Source of the DNA: Acinetobacter sp. TR3
Lineage (GTDB): Bacteria > Pseudomonadota > Gammaproteobacteria > Pseudomonadales > Moraxellaceae
Assembly: GCF_027105055.1 (NCBI RefSeq)
Contig: NZ_CP114264.1
Span: 1,550,001 to 1,614,000, forward strand
Length of the DNA: 64,000 bases
Reading direction: 5' to 3'
Numbering within the stretch: the first letter of the stretch is position 1; the number at the start of each line of letters is the position of its first letter. Made by a program: the position numbers and the translations under genes. Under the pieces are notes generated by a model. It had not been told where the DNA came from. It saw only the letters and a list, made by a program, of their open reading frames with translations, and did not search any database. Of the stretch, positions 33,112 through 42,771 are shown piece by piece.

Positions 33112-34938
33112 ATGCATGAGATAAAAACTTTAGGTTGGACAATTTCAGAGTGGCAAACAGCTTATTCGAAAAATGAGATTCAACTTGATACTTTAAAAGA
33201 TTTAGTTGCATCAATTGATCCTCAAGACAATGCATGGATTTCAATTGCGACGGTAGAACAGATTGAACAGCAAATTCAAGTTATCAATGAATTAAGCAAA
33301 GAAGCTGAAAGTTTAGAAAAACAATTTCCACTCTACGGTGTTCCATTTGCTGTAAAAGATAATATTGATGTTGCAGGGTTTGTAACTACTGCAGCTTGTA
33401 AAGCTTTAACGACAGTTGCAGTACAAGATGCTGAAACAGTACGTTTATTGAAGCAAGCGGGTGCAATCGTAATTGGCAAAACTAATCTTGATCAGTTTGC
33501 AACAGGTTTAGTGGGAACTCGCTCTCCATATGGTTCTGTTGCAAATACTTTTAATTCTGAATATATCAGCGGTGGATCAAGTTCCGGTTCAGCAAGTGTG
33601 GTTGCGCGTGGATTTGTCCCATTTGCATTAGGTACAGACACCGCAGGTTCAGGACGTGTGCCCGCAGCGTTTAACAATATTGTGGGGCTAAAACCAACCA
33701 AAGGGCGGTTTTCAAATCGTGGTTTATTGCCTGCATGTAAAACTCTAGATTGTATTTCGATCTTTGCTTTAACCGTTGCAGATGCAGACTTGGTTGCAAA
33801 TATTTTAGAAGCATATGATCCGTTGGATAGTTATTCACGTAAGCATCCAAAGAATGTTCCAGCGCATTTCTCTAGCAAATTAAAATTTGCCATTCCAGAA
33901 AAACTAAATTTCTTTGGTGATGAGCAATCAGAAAAAGTTTTTCAGCAAAATGTCCAACTACTTGAATCATTAAATGCTGAAATTACTAAAATTGATTTCG
34001 CAGATTTCGAGCAACTGGCAGCGCAACTTTATCAAGGGTCTTGGGTAGCAGAACGTACAGCAGCCGTTGAAGATTTACTCAACAGCAATACTGAAGATTT
34101 TGATCCAACGGTATTAGAAATTATTAAAAACGGCGAAAAATATTCAGCGGTGGATGCTTACAATGCAGAATATTTAAAACAGGATTTAGCTCGAAAAATC
34201 CAACAAAAATTGGCTGACTTTGATGCCTTAATTGTTCCAACCTCACCCACAATTTATACCATTGCACAGCTTCAACAAAATCCGATTGAATATAACGCTC
34301 ATTTGGGAACATATACCAATTTTACTAATTTAGCCGATCTGAGTGCTTTGGCATTGCCAGCAGGATTTAGAGCAGATCATTTACCATTTGGTATCACTTT
34401 AATTGCGCCAGCTTGGCACGATGCAGCATTAGTTCATTTTGGTAAGGCTTGGCAAAACTATCTTGCACTGAAATTAGGGGCATTGGATAAAACGCTACCT
34501 TTAAATTCTGCTACACCTATTTCGCAACATCATATTCGCGTTGCAGTCGTCGGTGCTCATTTAACAGGTATGCCATTAAATTTCCAACTCACCACACGTG
34601 ATGCCGTACATATCGAAACCACAACGACCTCTAAAAATTATGCACTTTATGCATTGAACGGAACTGTTCCACCGAAACCCGGCTTAGCACGTCAGCAAGA
34701 TGGACAAAGCATTATTGTTGAACTTTGGGATGTCCCAACTGCTCGATTTGGTGAATTTGTGGCTGAAATTCCGACACCTTTAGGCATGGGTAATGTCGAG
34801 TTAGAAGATGGGCGCTGGGTGAAAGGTTTTATCTGTGAGCCTTATGGCATAGATGATGCAGAGAATATTAGTCATTTTGGTGGATGGAGAGCCTATATCC
34901 AGCATCGTAACAGTCAAGCAGCAAACACAGCGAATTAA
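33112..34938 (+). CDS. atzF: Allophanate hydrolase
   Basis: This enzyme hydrolyses allophanate to ammonia and carbon dioxide, the second step of urea degradation by the amidolyase route. The 608-residue protein has the amidase signature core (about 1-440; GVPFAVKDNIDVAG with the catalytic Lys, and GGSSSGSASVVARG with the cis-Ser/Ser pair) and the AtzF-type C-terminal domain (about 460-600). The start at 33112 has GGGA upstream; the in-frame extension to 33055 would translate the operator palindrome. It is followed by urea carboxylase after 15 bp. Confidence 0.92.
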   Translation: MHEIKTLGWTISEWQTAYSKNEIQLDTLKDLVASIDPQDNAWISIATVEQIEQQIQVINELSKEAESLEKQFPLYGVPFAVKDNIDVAGFVTTAACKALTTVAVQDAETVRLLKQAGAIVIGKTNLDQFATGLVGTRSPYGSVANTFNSEYISGGSSSGSASVVARGFVPFALGTDTAGSGRVPAAFNNIVGLKPTKGRFSNRGLLPACKTLDCISIFALTVADADLVANILEAYDPLDSYSRKHPKNVPAHFSSKLKFAIPEKLNFFGDEQSEKVFQQNVQLLESLNAEITKIDFADFEQLAAQLYQGSWVAERTAAVEDLLNSNTEDFDPTVLEIIKNGEKYSAVDAYNAEYLKQDLARKIQQKLADFDALIVPTSPTIYTIAQLQQNPIEYNAHLGTYTNFTNLADLSALALPAGFRADHLPFGITLIAPAWHDAALVHFGKAWQNYLALKLGALDKTLPLNSATPISQHHIRVAVVGAHLTGMPLNFQLTTRDAVHIETTTTSKNYALYALNGTVPPKPGLARQQDGQSIIVELWDVPTARFGEFVAEIPTPLGMGNVELEDGRWVKGFICEPYGIDDAENISHFGGWRAYIQHRNSQAANTAN

Positions 34939-34953
34939 TTAGGGGAAATCATC

Positions 34954-37900
34954 ATGTTTAAAACTGTACTTATTGCAAACCGTGGTGAAATTGCTGTTCG
35001 AGCGATTCGCACACTTAAAAAATTAGGTGTAACCAGTGTTGCTGTGTATTCGGATAGTGATCGTTATGCACAACATGTTGAAGATGCTGATATTGCAATT
35101 GCTTTAGAAGGTTTAAAACCAGCCGATACTTATTTGAGTATCGAAAAATTGATTCAGGCAGCTAAACAAACTGGCGCAGAGGCAATCTTTCCTGGTTATG
35201 GCTTTCTTTCTGAAAGTGCTGATTTTTCCCGTGCCTGTGAGGAAAATAACATTGCCTTTATGGGGCCAACGGCCGAGCAAATTTTAGAGTTTGGTTTAAA
35301 ACATCGTGCTCGTGAATTGGCTGCTGCAGCCAATGTGCCGATGACTTCGGGAACAGGATTGTTGGATAGTTTAGAAGATGCACTGACTGCCGCAGATCGT
35401 ATTGGCTATCCAATTATGCTGAAAAGCACCGCTGGTGGTGGTGGTATTGGTTTGACCCGTTGTGATTCGCCACAAACCTTGACCGACGCTTACGAAAGTG
35501 TAAAACGTTTGGGCGAACAATTCTTTAAGGATGCAGGCGTATTTATTGAATGCTTTATTGATAAAGCACGTCATGTTGAAGTACAAATTTTTGGTGATGG
35601 AAAAGGGCAAGTCGTTGCCTTTGGTGAGCGTGATTGTTCTTTGCAACGTCGTAACCAAAAAGTAGTAGAGGAAACGCCTGCCGCAAATTTACCTGAAGCG
35701 ACACGTAAAAAACTGCATCAGGCAGCGGTAGAACTGGGGAAATCCGTTAATTATCGTAGTGCGGGAACGGTTGAGTTTATTTACGATGCCAATCGAGATG
35801 AGTTTTATTTTCTAGAAGTGAATACACGCTTACAAGTTGAGCATCCAGTCACTGAGATGGTTACAGGTTTAGACTTAATTGAATGTATGCTCAAAGTGGC
35901 TGCTGGTGATGAACTTGATTGGGCATATCTCAGCAATATTCAGCCTAAAGGTGCAGCGATTGAAGTCCGAGTTTATGCCGAAGACCCTGTGAAAAATTTC
36001 CAACCAAGTCCCGGTGTGTTGACTGAAGTCACCTTTCCAGAGGGAACACGTGTTGATACTTGGGTTAAAACAGGCACAGAGATTTCTCAATACTTCGACC
36101 CAATGATTGCCAAGATTATTGTACATGCTGATGATCGTGCTAGTGCTATCGAAAAATTAAAGAATGTGTTGGCTGAAACTCGCTTAAATGGCATCAGCAC
36201 AAACTTGGATTACGCACGTGCCATCGTTTCAGATCAGCGCTTTGAATCTATGCAAATTTGGACAAGAATGTTAGATGATTTCAACTACACGCCAAACGTA
36301 ATTGAAGTGGTTCAAGCAGGAACATTGAGTTCAATTCAAGATTATCCGGGTCGTACAGGCTATTGGGATATTGGTGTACCACCATCGGGTCCAATGGATG
36401 ATTATGCATTTCAGCTTGCCAATCGTATTGTTGGAAATGATGCTAAAGCCGCAGGTTTCGAGTTTACCTTAGTTGGTCCGACTTTAAAGTTCCATACAGA
36501 TACGATTATTGCTTTGGCGGGTGCAAGCTGTACTGCTTTGTTAGATGATCAGGAAATTGATTTTTGGAAACCTATTGAAGTTAAAGCAGGACAAACTCTA
36601 AAAATCGGTCAAGTTGAATCAGGTTGCCGTACATATTTAGCAGTACGAAATGGTTTGGATGTTCCAGTATATTTGGGCAGTCGCTCTACCTTTGCGCTTG
36701 GTAATTTTGGTGGTCATGCAGGTCGCACCTTACGTGTCGGCGACATGATTAAAATGGTTGATCCAGCATTTGCGAGTGCAGAACTGCCACTTGCTCATGA
36801 TATGCCTCAAGCATTGTCGACTGACTTGATTCCGGAATACACCAATGAATGGGAAATTGCGGTGTTATATGGTCCGCATGGCGCACCAGATTTCTTTAAA
36901 CCTGAATATGTAGATGAGTTTTTTGTATCAGAGTGGACGGTGCACTTTAACTCAAATCGTTTAGGTGTACGTTTATCAGGACCAACGCCAAGCTGGGCTA
37001 GAGAAAATGGCGGTGAAGCAGGTTTACACCCATCCAATGTCCATGACTGTGAATATGCGATCGGTGCAATTAACTTCACAGGCGATTTCCCTGTGATTCT
37101 AGCGAAAGATGGTCCAAGCTTAGGCGGTTTCGTTTGTCCTGTTACGATTGCCAAAGCAGAACTTTGGAAAGTTGGACAGCTAAAAGCTGATGATAAAATT
37201 CGCTTTTATCCAATTACGGTTGAACAAGCCAATGAACTTGAACGTCAGCAAATTGAAAATATCCAAAACTTTGCAGAAGCAAGCAAAGTTGTAGAAACGA
37301 TTGAGCCAGTTCAAGAGGTTGTCAGTACGATTTTGGCACAACGTGAACCAACTGAATTGTCGCCAAAAACAGTGTATCGCCAAGCAGGTGATAGTTATAT
37401 TCTCTTAGAGTATGGCGAAAATGTTTTAGATTTAGCTTTACGTTTACGTGTGCATCAATTGATTCAAATGATTCGTGATGCAAAAATTGCAGGCGTATTG
37501 GAACTGTCACCGGGTGTTCGTTCACTACAGATTAAATACGATGGCTTAGTAATTCCACAGTCACAATTGATTGCTCAATTAATTCAACTCGAAGAAGAGA
37601 TGGGTGATCTCAGCCAATTAAAAATCCCATCTCGGATCGTACATTTGCCGATGGCATTTGAAGATAGTGCAACTTTAGGAGCTGTAGAACGCTATCAAGA
37701 AAGTGTTTGCTCTAAAGCACCGTGGTTGCCAAACAACGTTGATTTTATCCAACGTATTAATGGTTTGGCAGATCGAAATGAAGTTAAAGATATTATTTTT
37801 GATGCGAACTATTTAATTCTTGGCTTGGGTGATGTGTATTTAACGGCACCTTGTGCTGTGCCAATCGATCCACGCCATCGTTTACTCAGTTCTAAATATA

Positions 37901-38559
37901 ATCCAGCACGTACCTTTACAGCAGAGGGAACAGTTGGTATTGGTGGTATGTACATGTGTATCTACGGCATGGATTCACCGGGCGGCTATCAATTAATTGG
38001 GCGTACACTACCAATCTGGAATAAGTTTAAGAAAAACAAACAATTTGGCGATAAACAATGGTTCTTACAATTCTTTGATCAGATCAAATATTTTGAGGTG
38101 ACAGAAGAAGAACTCAATCAATGGCGTGCTGACTTTGAAAATGGTCGTGCTGAGATCAAGATTGAAGAAACAGAGTTCGATTATGCGGATTATGTACAAT
38201 TCTTAGATGATGAAGCTGAGAGTATTGCCGAGTTTAAAGCAAAGCAACAACAAGCATTTGCTTATGAAGTTGATCGTTGGAAAGAGGAGTTCGCGGCTCA
38301 ACCTGAAGAACAGATTCAAGAAAATAACCATGCTGATTACATTCATTTACCATCGTTAAATGCATCAATGACAGGTAATATCTGGAAAATTTTTGTTGAA
38401 CATGGTCAAGAGGTTAAAAAAGGTGAAACTGTTGCTATTATTGAAGCAATGAAAATGGAACTTCCTGTTTATGCAGAAGAAGATGGAATTGTAAAAGCCA
38501 TTATTTGTAGAGCAGGGCAAACTGTACATAGTGGTGAACCACTGGTTTATATGGAATAA
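34954..38559 (+). CDS. uca: Urea carboxylase
   Basis: Urea carboxylase makes allophanate from urea, bicarbonate and ATP with biotin. The 1,201-residue protein contains, in order: a biotin carboxylase (about 1-450; VFIECFIDKARHVEVQ and VNTRLQVEHPVTE), two carboxyltransferase modules resembling KipA/KipI (about 470-760 and 830-1035), and a biotinyl domain with the Lys in EAMKMELP (about residue 1167). It follows allophanate hydrolase and is followed after 11 bp by a GntR gene. Homologues that act on guanidine exist, usually with a ykkC riboswitch and two associated genes; neither is seen here. Confidence 0.93.
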   Translation: MFKTVLIANRGEIAVRAIRTLKKLGVTSVAVYSDSDRYAQHVEDADIAIALEGLKPADTYLSIEKLIQAAKQTGAEAIFPGYGFLSESADFSRACEENNIAFMGPTAEQILEFGLKHRARELAAAANVPMTSGTGLLDSLEDALTAADRIGYPIMLKSTAGGGGIGLTRCDSPQTLTDAYESVKRLGEQFFKDAGVFIECFIDKARHVEVQIFGDGKGQVVAFGERDCSLQRRNQKVVEETPAANLPEATRKKLHQAAVELGKSVNYRSAGTVEFIYDANRDEFYFLEVNTRLQVEHPVTEMVTGLDLIECMLKVAAGDELDWAYLSNIQPKGAAIEVRVYAEDPVKNFQPSPGVLTEVTFPEGTRVDTWVKTGTEISQYFDPMIAKIIVHADDRASAIEKLKNVLAETRLNGISTNLDYARAIVSDQRFESMQIWTRMLDDFNYTPNVIEVVQAGTLSSIQDYPGRTGYWDIGVPPSGPMDDYAFQLANRIVGNDAKAAGFEFTLVGPTLKFHTDTIIALAGASCTALLDDQEIDFWKPIEVKAGQTLKIGQVESGCRTYLAVRNGLDVPVYLGSRSTFALGNFGGHAGRTLRVGDMIKMVDPAFASAELPLAHDMPQALSTDLIPEYTNEWEIAVLYGPHGAPDFFKPEYVDEFFVSEWTVHFNSNRLGVRLSGPTPSWARENGGEAGLHPSNVHDCEYAIGAINFTGDFPVILAKDGPSLGGFVCPVTIAKAELWKVGQLKADDKIRFYPITVEQANELERQQIENIQNFAEASKVVETIEPVQEVVSTILAQREPTELSPKTVYRQAGDSYILLEYGENVLDLALRLRVHQLIQMIRDAKIAGVLELSPGVRSLQIKYDGLVIPQSQLIAQLIQLEEEMGDLSQLKIPSRIVHLPMAFEDSATLGAVERYQESVCSKAPWLPNNVDFIQRINGLADRNEVKDIIFDANYLILGLGDVYLTAPCAVPIDPRHRLLSSKYNPARTFTAEGTVGIGGMYMCIYGMDSPGGYQLIGRTLPIWNKFKKNKQFGDKQWFLQFFDQIKYFEVTEEELNQWRADFENGRAEIKIEETEFDYADYVQFLDDEAESIAEFKAKQQQAFAYEVDRWKEEFAAQPEEQIQENNHADYIHLPSLNASMTGNIWKIFVEHGQEVKKGETVAIIEAMKMELPVYAEEDGIVKAIICRAGQTVHSGEPLVYME

Positions 38560-38570
38560 GGCAAGGTTGC

Positions 38571-39266
38571 ATGAAAGAAATCAAAATAAAAACAACAAAA
38601 AGCTCAGACAATTTGTCTGAGCTGGTTTACCAACGCATCAAGAATGATATCTTTGATTTCAAACTGATGCCGGGTGAACGTTTCACTGAATCTGAAGTTG
38701 CAAAAGCCTATGATGTAAGTCGTACCCCAATCCGACAAGCGCTGTATCGTTTGCAACAAGAGGGTTATGTTGATGTGAGTTTCCGTAGCGGTTGGCAAAT
38801 TCGACCGCTTAATTTTCGTTATTATGAAGAACTTTATGATGTGAGGATCGTATTAGAAAAAGATTCGATTCGTAAACTTTGTCAGATGGATCATCAAAAC
38901 TCGGTTGAATTATCTGTTTTAAAAGATTTATGGTTGATTGAACCTCATCAATACCTAAAAGACATTAAACAACTGTCACAACAAGATGAAGATTTCCATT
39001 GCGCTTTAGTTCGTGCCTCTGGAAATAATGAAATGGCGAGAATTCATCGTGATTTGAGTGAGCGAATCCGCATTATTCGTCGTTTAGATTTCTCTAAAGA
39101 TTATCGCGTTGAAGCCACTTATCAGGAGCATCAAAAAATACTGGGTTATATTTTTAATCGTAAAGTAGATGAAGCCATTCAGGCGATTGAAGCACATATC
39201 ATGCAAAGTCGTGATGAAGTGAAAAAAATTACTTTACAAATGTTGGATTCGAGTCAGTTTTATTAG
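38571..39266 (+). CDS. GntR family regulator, FCD subfamily
   Basis: A 231-residue regulator with an N-terminal winged helix (LSELVYQRIKNDIFDFKLMPGERFTESEVAKAYDVSRTPIRQAL) and a C-terminal FCD domain (YYEELYDVRIVLE, a DEDFH metal-binding segment, and HQKILGYIFNRKVDEA). It ends the urea operon, with an 11-bp gap. It probably represses the operon through the palindrome at 33086 and senses a urea-pathway compound. The ligand is inference. Confidence 0.9.
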   Translation: MKEIKIKTTKSSDNLSELVYQRIKNDIFDFKLMPGERFTESEVAKAYDVSRTPIRQALYRLQQEGYVDVSFRSGWQIRPLNFRYYEELYDVRIVLEKDSIRKLCQMDHQNSVELSVLKDLWLIEPHQYLKDIKQLSQQDEDFHCALVRASGNNEMARIHRDLSERIRIIRRLDFSKDYRVEATYQEHQKILGYIFNRKVDEAIQAIEAHIMQSRDEVKKITLQMLDSSQFY

Positions 39267-39336
39267 AATCATAGTGTTAGTATTTATATGATGAATCTAA
39301 ACTAAATTATCGAATAACACAAATAAGGTGTTAATA

Positions 39337-39651
39337 ATGTCGGAATCAATTTGGTCTGAGCAAGGCGATCAAGAAATATTAGCTGTAGAGCTTAATATAT
39401 ATAAATTTTGTGAAGAACAAAAATTGGATCTTTTCGAGTTTTATGAGGAAGGATTAGGAAAAGTTGTGGCAACTCATATCTATGAAGAAAAAGGATTTCC
39501 TGTAGTTTTTACAAAATATCTAGATGCACCTTTTTCTTGTGTTAATGTAGCTATTGATGCCTCTTGCAATAACGTAAAAGAATGGGAAGACCGTATAATT
39601 AATAAATATTTTAAGAACTGCCAAATATATTTTAAATTATCTGAAAGTTAG
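39337..39651 (+). CDS. Hypothetical small acidic protein
   Basis: A 104-residue acidic protein without a signal peptide or membrane segment. It is helical in the first half (ILAVELNIYKFCEEQKLDL), beta-rich in the middle (VVATHIYEEKGFPVVFTKY) and has two Cys. I do not recognise the family. The start at 39337 follows AGGTG with a 6-nt spacer; an in-frame GTG at 39328 is less likely. It stands alone between two regulator genes. Confidence 0.55.
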   Translation: MSESIWSEQGDQEILAVELNIYKFCEEQKLDLFEFYEEGLGKVVATHIYEEKGFPVVFTKYLDAPFSCVNVAIDASCNNVKEWEDRIINKYFKNCQIYFKLSES

Positions 39652-39757
39652 ACTTCATAAAACTCTCTTTTTTATGCCTAATCCTGCATAAAACTAACAG
39701 CTTTTATCTCTTTGCTATTTAATAATAAAAATCACATTTCAAATCATCAGATGAAAC

Positions 39758-40633
39758 ATGATGAATGATCAAACACTGACGGCACTTTTTCTAAAACTTG
39801 TTGCTAAAGAAGACTTCTTTGCTACGGCGATAGATGGCATCACATTGATGCGTGTAGATCACAACACACCACCATTAGCCGTATTGCAAGAACCGACCTT
39901 AGTTTTTGTTTTACAAGGAAGTAAACGTGGTTATATCGGAACTGAAACCTACGCATTTCAGCAAGGTGAATGCCTAATCGTCTCCGTGTCTATGCCATTT
40001 GATTGTGATACGGTAGCGAGTCCTGAATTGCCTATGATTGCAGTCAGCATGAAACTAGAGGCGGATACTGTAAATGAGTTGTTGGCAAAAACATATTTTG
40101 AAAATGAGCAATTTAAACCACTCACCACAGGCATGAGTGTAATTCAATATGATCAAACAATTTCAAATGTGCTAATAAGACTATTAAAAACTTTAGGTTC
40201 AGAACAAGACAGCTTGATTTTAGGTGAACAAATTAAACGAGAGTTATTGTATCGAGTGATTCAACATTCGGGTGCAGATGCTTTAAAAGGATTAGTGGCT
40301 CAAGGAAACTTACGACCAATTTATAAAATTTGTGAATATATTCAACATCATTTTACAGAAAAATTAACAGTTGAAATGCTTGCTGAACAAGCCAATATGA
40401 GTATTTCGGCATTTCATAAAGCATTCAAACAAGTCACATTACATTCACCTTTGCAGTATCTCAAAGTTACACGGTTGCATAAGGCAAAACAAATGTTGCA
40501 AAACGAAAACCAAAGCGTTGCTCAAGCAGCTTATGCTGTTGGTTATCAAAGCTCATCTCAATTTAGTCGAGAGTTTAAAAAGCAGTTTGGTTTTTCTCCT
40601 AATCAGACTGAAGTAAATATAGAGAAGGAATGA
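39758..40633 (+). CDS. AraC family transcriptional regulator
   Basis: A 291-residue regulator with a cupin-like N-terminal AraC_N domain (LVFVLQGSKRGYIG) and a C-terminal double helix-turn-helix (LTVEMLAEQANMSISAFHKAFKQVT, HSPLQYLKVTRLHKAKQML, AAYAVGYQSSSQFSREFKKQFGFSP). It lies 7 bp before a quinone oxidoreductase gene, and co-transcription with the target is common in this subfamily. The start could be 39758 or the adjacent ATG at 39761. The effector is unknown. Confidence 0.92.
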   Translation: MMNDQTLTALFLKLVAKEDFFATAIDGITLMRVDHNTPPLAVLQEPTLVFVLQGSKRGYIGTETYAFQQGECLIVSVSMPFDCDTVASPELPMIAVSMKLEADTVNELLAKTYFENEQFKPLTTGMSVIQYDQTISNVLIRLLKTLGSEQDSLILGEQIKRELLYRVIQHSGADALKGLVAQGNLRPIYKICEYIQHHFTEKLTVEMLAEQANMSISAFHKAFKQVTLHSPLQYLKVTRLHKAKQMLQNENQSVAQAAYAVGYQSSSQFSREFKKQFGFSPNQTEVNIEKE

Positions 40634-40640
40634 GTAAGTC

Positions 40641-41645
40641 ATGAATCAAAATAGTAGAGAACAAATGAAATATATTGAAATTACTGAAGCTGGTGGTCCT
40701 GAAGTTCTAAAAGTTGTGCACGGTGACAAACCTGAGATTAAAGAAGATGAAGTATTGATTGAAGTCTATGCCACTGGGATCAATCGCCCTGATATTTTGC
40801 AACGACAGGGGCTTTATCCAATGCCGAAAGGCGTAACGCAGATTCCAGGATTGGAGGTTGCTGGGATCATTGCACAAATTGGTTCAAAAGTAGAAAAATT
40901 TAAAGTCGGTGATAAAGTCTGCGCGCTGACCAATGGTGGAGGATATGCAGAATACTGTACTGTCCCAGCAAATCAAACTTTAGCGATTCCAAAAAATCTG
41001 AGCTTTATTGAAGCAGCAGCTATTCCAGAAACTTATTTCACAGTATGGGCAAATCTATTTCAGATCGGGCAGTTGAAAAAGAACGAAAGTGTTCTGATTC
41101 ACGGAGGAGCGAGTGGAATTGGCTCTACAGCGTTGAGTTTATGTCATGCCATGGGGATTCAAACTTTTTCCACGGTGGGCAGTGACGAGAAAGCTGAAAA
41201 ATTAAGCTCTATTTCGACAGTTATTAATTATAAGAAGCAAGATTTTGAACAAGAAATTTTGTCACGCACAGATCAGCAAGGTGTTGATGTGATCTTGGAT
41301 ATTATCGGTGCTGCTTACTTTAATCAGAATCTGAGATTGCTAAAAAGAGATGGGCGACTGGTAATTATCGGATTTATGGGCGGTCGAAAAGTAGATGGTT
41401 TTGATATTCAAGAACTCATGCTAAAACGCGCTGTGGTGACTGGCTCAACAATGCGTGCCCGAACCAATGATGAAAAAGCAAAAATTACCCAAGAATTGGA
41501 ACAGTTTGTCTGGCCACTAATCGAAACAGATCAATGTAAACCAATTATTTATAAGACTTTTGCATTTGAAGAGGTTGCAGCAGCGCACCAATGTCTGGAA
41601 AGCAGTGAACATATTGGAAAAGTGGTACTCGAAATTAAATCGTAA
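40641..41645 (+). CDS. NAD(P)H-dependent quinone oxidoreductase (PIG3-like)
   Basis: A 334-residue zinc-free medium-chain dehydrogenase: GINRPDILQRQGLYP and GLEVAGIIAQIG in the GroES-like half and VLIHGGASGIGSTALSL as the nucleotide-binding motif. This matches the quinone oxidoreductase PIG3 type. The start could instead be the in-frame ATG at 40665 (MKYIEITEAGGPEVL), which is closer to family N-termini. It follows the AraC gene and is probably its target. Confidence 0.9.
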   Translation: MNQNSREQMKYIEITEAGGPEVLKVVHGDKPEIKEDEVLIEVYATGINRPDILQRQGLYPMPKGVTQIPGLEVAGIIAQIGSKVEKFKVGDKVCALTNGGGYAEYCTVPANQTLAIPKNLSFIEAAAIPETYFTVWANLFQIGQLKKNESVLIHGGASGIGSTALSLCHAMGIQTFSTVGSDEKAEKLSSISTVINYKKQDFEQEILSRTDQQGVDVILDIIGAAYFNQNLRLLKRDGRLVIIGFMGGRKVDGFDIQELMLKRAVVTGSTMRARTNDEKAKITQELEQFVWPLIETDQCKPIIYKTFAFEEVAAAHQCLESSEHIGKVVLEIKS

Positions 41646-41751
41646 TTTTGCCTGATTGTATTCATTCCATGCCTATTTATACATCAAGCTTGAGAATGAT
41701 CACCTAGAAAAGCAATATGTAAATCAAACATATCCTACGAGGAATTTGAAG

Positions 41752-42630
41752 ATGACAACAAATATAGATGATCGCAACCCAACCCCAGATTTAGCAGAAG
41801 ATAATGCTTTTTTTCCATCACCTTATTCTTTAAGTCAGTATACAGCTCCTAAAACGGATTATGATGGAACAACGTATCCGAATCCCTATGAAGGTGATAA
41901 AAAGATTCTTATGATTGCTACGGATGAACGCTATATCCTGATGCAAAATAAGAAATTCTTTTCTACAGGAAATCATCCCGTAGAAATGTTGTTACCGATG
42001 TTTCATTTGGACAATGCTGGTTTTGCCTTTGATGTTGCAACACTTTCAGGCAACCCAGTCAAACTTGAAATGTGGGCGATGCCAAATGAAGAACAAGTGG
42101 TTTTAGATACGTATCATAAGTACGAAAAACAACTGAAATCTCCACTTAAACTGGCTGATATTTTAGATCAAGCTTTAAGTGCTGAATCACCTTATGCTGG
42201 TATTTTCATTCCAGGTGGACATGGTGTTTTAGCTAAAATCCCTGAGAGTAAGGAAGTTAAGGCTTTATTAAAATGGGCAGTGGATAATGACAAATATGTG
42301 ATTACTTTATGTCATGGTCCAGCTTCTTTATTGGCGGCTGCTGTAGATGAAAATCCAAATGACTACATTTTTAAAGGTTATCAAGTTTGTGTTTTCCCAG
42401 ATTCATTAGATAAAGGTGCCAATATTGATATTGGATATATGCCAGGACAATTGCCGTGGCTCGTCGGTGAAAATTTAGAAAAACTTGGTGTAGAAATCTT
42501 AAATAAAGGCATTACTGGGCAAGTACACCAAGATCGAAAACTATTAACGGGTGATAGTCCATTGGCTTCTAATAATTTGGGTAAACTTGCTGCTGAAACT
42601 TTATTAGCTGATCCAAGCCTTAACGCATAA
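41752..42630 (+). CDS. hchA: Glyoxalase III / protein deglycase HchA
   Basis: A 292-residue DJ-1 superfamily protein of the Hsp31 type: the long N-terminal arm ([20 protein letters not shown]), IFIPGGHG with the Glu/His environment, and the nucleophile elbow [13 protein letters not shown] (Cys about residue 185). Hsp31 converts methylglyoxal to lactate without a cofactor and acts as a chaperone. The start at 41752 follows GAGGA; an in-frame extension to 41656 is not conserved. A terminator follows. Confidence 0.9.
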   Translation: MTTNIDDRNPTPDLAEDNAFFPSPYSLSQYTAPKTDYDGTTYPNPYEGDKKILMIATDERYILMQNKKFFSTGNHPVEMLLPMFHLDNAGFAFDVATLSGNPVKLEMWAMPNEEQVVLDTYHKYEKQLKSPLKLADILDQALSAESPYAGIFIPGGHGVLAKIPESKEVKALLKWAVDNDKYVITLCHGPASLLAAAVDENPNDYIFKGYQVCVFPDSLDKGANIDIGYMPGQLPWLVGENLEKLGVEILNKGITGQVHQDRKLLTGDSPLASNNLGKLAAETLLADPSLNA

Positions 42631-42646
42631 GCTATTTTATAAGCTC

Positions 42647-42675
42647 AAAGCCCAATTTAATATTGGGCTTTTTCT
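42647..42675 (+). terminator. Intrinsic terminator after hchA
   Basis: AAAGCCCAAT pairs with ATTGGGCTTT around a 5-nt loop, followed by TTTC. Confidence 0.85.
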
Positions 42676-42771
42676 TGAGCAAAATTTAAAATTTGTAAGC
42701 TAGCTGACAAGTTTTAAGTTTTGATTATGTTAAGAAAGTGGTAGTGGAAATGAGATGTTTAAGGATTATCG

